DNA of 64,000 nucleotides. Origin: Cedecea neteri. Its GTDB lineage: Bacteria; Pseudomonadota; Gammaproteobacteria; Enterobacterales; Enterobacteriaceae. Of this stretch, positions 62,104 through 64,000 are shown in pieces. Position 1 is the first letter of the stretch. Every line of letters begins with the position of its first letter. A program made the position numbers and the translations under genes. The notes beneath the pieces were generated by a model. It ran no database searches, was not told the origin of the DNA, and worked only from the letters and a program-made list of their open reading frames with translations. The stretch lies in assembly GCF_000758305.1 (NCBI RefSeq), contig NZ_CP009458.1:1426001-1490000 (forward strand). The letters are read 5' to 3'.

Positions 62104-64000
62104 ATGCACACACAAACTATTTTTGAATTGAGTCAGGAAGCCGAGCGGCTTTTGCAATTAGCGTTGCAAAACCTTAACGCTTTAAAAGTCGCTCCGCTGG
62201 CTTTGCAAAATGAACAAAATAGCGCTTTAGCGAACCCTGTGGCGACGGTACATCCATTGAAATTTAGCCCACGCGGCATCGAACTGCAGAAAGATATGCT
62301 GCAAAACGAAAGGCGTAAAATAACCCAACATGAAATGGTTCTGGCGATTGTCGGCACCATGAAGGCGGGGAAGTCGACCACCATTAATGCCATTGTCGGT
62401 ACGGAGGTTCTGCCAAACCGCAACCGGCCCATGACGGCGTTGCCGACGCTGATCCGCCACACGCCGGGCCAGCGCGAGCCGGTGCTGCATTTTCCCTATG
62501 TGCAGCCGATAGAAAGCCTGATGGGGGAGTTGCAGGAGAAACTGCTGATCACCAGCCGGGAAGCGCTGGCGCGCAAGCTGGAAGTGGACCGGGATATGGA
62601 GGCGCTCATCGCCCGGATCGCCAACGGCAAAGGCTTTGAGCGCCACTACCTTGGCGCGCAGCCTATTTTCCACTGCCTGAAGAGCCTGAACGATCTGGTG
62701 CGTCTGTGCCGGGTGCTGGATGTGGCTTTCCCCTTCAAAGCCTATGCCGCTATTGAGCATGTGCCGGTCATTGAGGTGGAATTTGTGCATCTGGCCGGCC
62801 TCAAAAATGGCCACGGCCAGCTGACGCTGCTGGACACGCCTGGACCGAACGAAGCGGGGCAGCCGCACCTGCAAAAGATGCTGAAAGAGCAGCTGGCGCA
62901 GGCTTCCGCCGTGCTGGCGGTGATGGACTATACGCAGCTCAAGTCCATCTCCGACGAAGAAGTCCGCGAGGCGGTGCTCGGCGTCAGTAAATCGGTGCCG
63001 CTGTATGCGCTGGTGAACAAGTTCGATCAGAAGGATCGCAACGGCGACGATGCCGCTCAGGTGAAGGCGATGATCGCCGGGACGCTGATGAAGGACAGCA
63101 TCGCGCCGGAAAACGTGTTCCCGGTGTCGAGTATGTGGGGCTACCTTGCTAACCGCGCCCGCTATGAGCTGGCCACGCATGGCCGTTTACCCGATCCCGA
63201 AGAGCAGCGCTGGGTGCAGGATTTTGCGGAAGCGGCATTAGGTCGGCGCTGGCGCAGCGCGGATTTGGCCGATATTGAGCACCTGCGCCACGCGGCGGAT
63301 TTGCTGTGGGAAGACTCTATGTTTGAGTCACCGATTGAGACCATCCTGCATACTGCGCACGCTAACGCTTCTCTGTACACGCTGCGCGCGGCGTGCCACA
63401 AGCTGCTGGATTATGCCGAGGGTGCTGAGCGTTACCTGAGTTTCCGTTGCCAGGGGTTGCAGGTGGCTAACGACAGTTTGCAGGAGAATATTCGGCAACT
63501 GGAGCAGGATATTCAGCTGCTGCTGCAGACTCAGCAGTCGGTGAGCGCGGTGATTCAGCAGCAAGTCAGCGAGGCCCTCGCCGGCATAGGCGATTTTGTG
63601 CAGCGCTTTGAAACTCAGATTCATAGCGACCTGAAAACCTATTTCCGGGAAGGGCGGCTGGGCGCAGAGAAGCTGCATCCGCTATACCTTCATACCTTAA
63701 CGCGGAACGTGGATTTTTCGCCGGGCAGCGACAAGCTGATGGGCGAAGATGAAGCGACGGCCCGCACCCTGTTACACAAGGTTCGCGCGTCCAGCGAAAG
63801 CATTTTATTTGCCGCCCAGCAAACGCTTAGCGGGGAGCTTGGGGCGCTGCTCAGTAACCTTGAGGCGAGCCTGAGCTATACGCTGCAGTCGGCGTTGAAA
63901 CCTATTGAGCAGCGGGTGAGCGACGGCCTGAAAGTGGCGGGGTTCCGTGCCCAAATCAGCCTGCCTGCGTTCCAGGCCAGCCAGCTTAATTTTAATACCC
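62104..64000 (+). CDS. crfC: Dynamin-like GTPase CrfC (partial, runs off the window)
   Basis: The reading frame is open from ATG 62104 to the window end (632 codons seen; E. coli CrfC is 742). Large GTPase motifs: G1 GTMKAGKSTT (about 84-93), T in RPMTALPTLIRHTPG, G3 LLDTPGPNE, G4 LVNKFD. In E. coli it joins sister replication forks via the beta clamp, with YjcZ encoded next. AAGGA lies 9 nt upstream of the ATG. The N-terminal about 55 residues differ most from E. coli, near the recalled clamp-binding motif. Confidence 0.94.
   Translation, partial: MHTQTIFELSQEAERLLQLALQNLNALKVAPLALQNEQNSALANPVATVHPLKFSPRGIELQKDMLQNERRKITQHEMVLAIVGTMKAGKSTTINAIVGTEVLPNRNRPMTALPTLIRHTPGQREPVLHFPYVQPIESLMGELQEKLLITSREALARKLEVDRDMEALIARIANGKGFERHYLGAQPIFHCLKSLNDLVRLCRVLDVAFPFKAYAAIEHVPVIEVEFVHLAGLKNGHGQLTLLDTPGPNEAGQPHLQKMLKEQLAQASAVLAVMDYTQLKSISDEEVREAVLGVSKSVPLYALVNKFDQKDRNGDDAAQVKAMIAGTLMKDSIAPENVFPVSSMWGYLANRARYELATHGRLPDPEEQRWVQDFAEAALGRRWRSADLADIEHLRHAADLLWEDSMFESPIETILHTAHANASLYTLRAACHKLLDYAEGAERYLSFRCQGLQVANDSLQENIRQLEQDIQLLLQTQQSVSAVIQQQVSEALAGIGDFVQRFETQIHSDLKTYFREGRLGAEKLHPLYLHTLTRNVDFSPGSDKLMGEDEATARTLLHKVRASSESILFAAQQTLSGELGALLSNLEASLSYTLQSALKPIEQRVSDGLKVAGFRAQISLPAFQASQLNFNT

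Overview
The window is chromosomal DNA of an enterobacterium (Enterobacteriaceae). Its backbone follows the E. coli 92-minute region: tyrB-aphA-yjbR-uvrA-ssb, then yjcB-pdeC-soxS-soxR-ghxP-yjcE, then actP-yjcH-acs, gltP, fdhF, the als allose operon with rpiB, yjdP, the phn C-P lyase operon, yjdN/yjdM and crfC. Many products have exactly the E. coli length (FdhF 715 with Sec140, Acs 652, GltP 437, AlsR 296, AlsA 510, PhnI 354, PhnM 378). The genus cannot be fixed by reading alone. Enterobacter, Cedecea, Klebsiella and similar genera all fit. I see no insertion sequence, prophage, CRISPR array, tRNA or rRNA.

Relative to E. coli K-12 as I remember it there are several accessory blocks. (1) About 8.5 kb between ssb and yjcB (6391-14869) carries an SRPBCC-like protein with an HSL-type hydrolase, a ddc-dat pair making 1,3-diaminopropane, a LysR regulator divergent from a carboxymuconolactone-decarboxylase-like/tautomerase pair, and two orphan substrate-binding proteins behind a ModE-like operator. 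(2) A secreted alpha/beta hydrolase directly follows soxS. (3) A GST gene lies after soxR, and the soxR-GST gap holds a probable SraL sRNA with a duplicated terminator. (4) A cidR-cidA-cidB-like cluster lies between yjcE and actP. (5) nrf is absent between acs and gltP. (6) A 10-kb sugar island between fdhF and als has an OmpR-type response regulator, an AraC/FAD-monooxygenase pair, a D-lyxose isomerase, a complete ribose-type ABC importer and a hybrid sensor kinase. (7) phnF follows no phnCDE; only a 25-codon ORF that may be a deletion scar of phnE remains.

The genes form several functional groups. uvrA and ssb share a LexA box. SoxR controls soxS through a palindrome in a 19-bp spacer. acs-yjcH-actP handles acetate. 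fdhF has a UGA selenocysteine codon, a SECIS element and a sigma-54 promoter. alsR-alsBACEK plus rpiB handles allose. phnFGHIJKLMNOP is a tightly overlapping C-P lyase operon without its transporter.

A family of GC-rich palindromic repeats (CCCTCACCCTAACCCTCTCCC type) occurs at 27.6, 31.3, 37.3, 41.2 and 48.1 kb. Twice it lies immediately 3' of a periplasmic sugar-binding-protein gene. The observations I rate highest are the ModE-like box in front of the two orphan binding proteins, the phnE scar, the duplicated sRNA terminator after soxR, the repeat placement, the kinase/regulator pair around the lyxose island, and structured leaders at tyrB, rpiB and yjdP.
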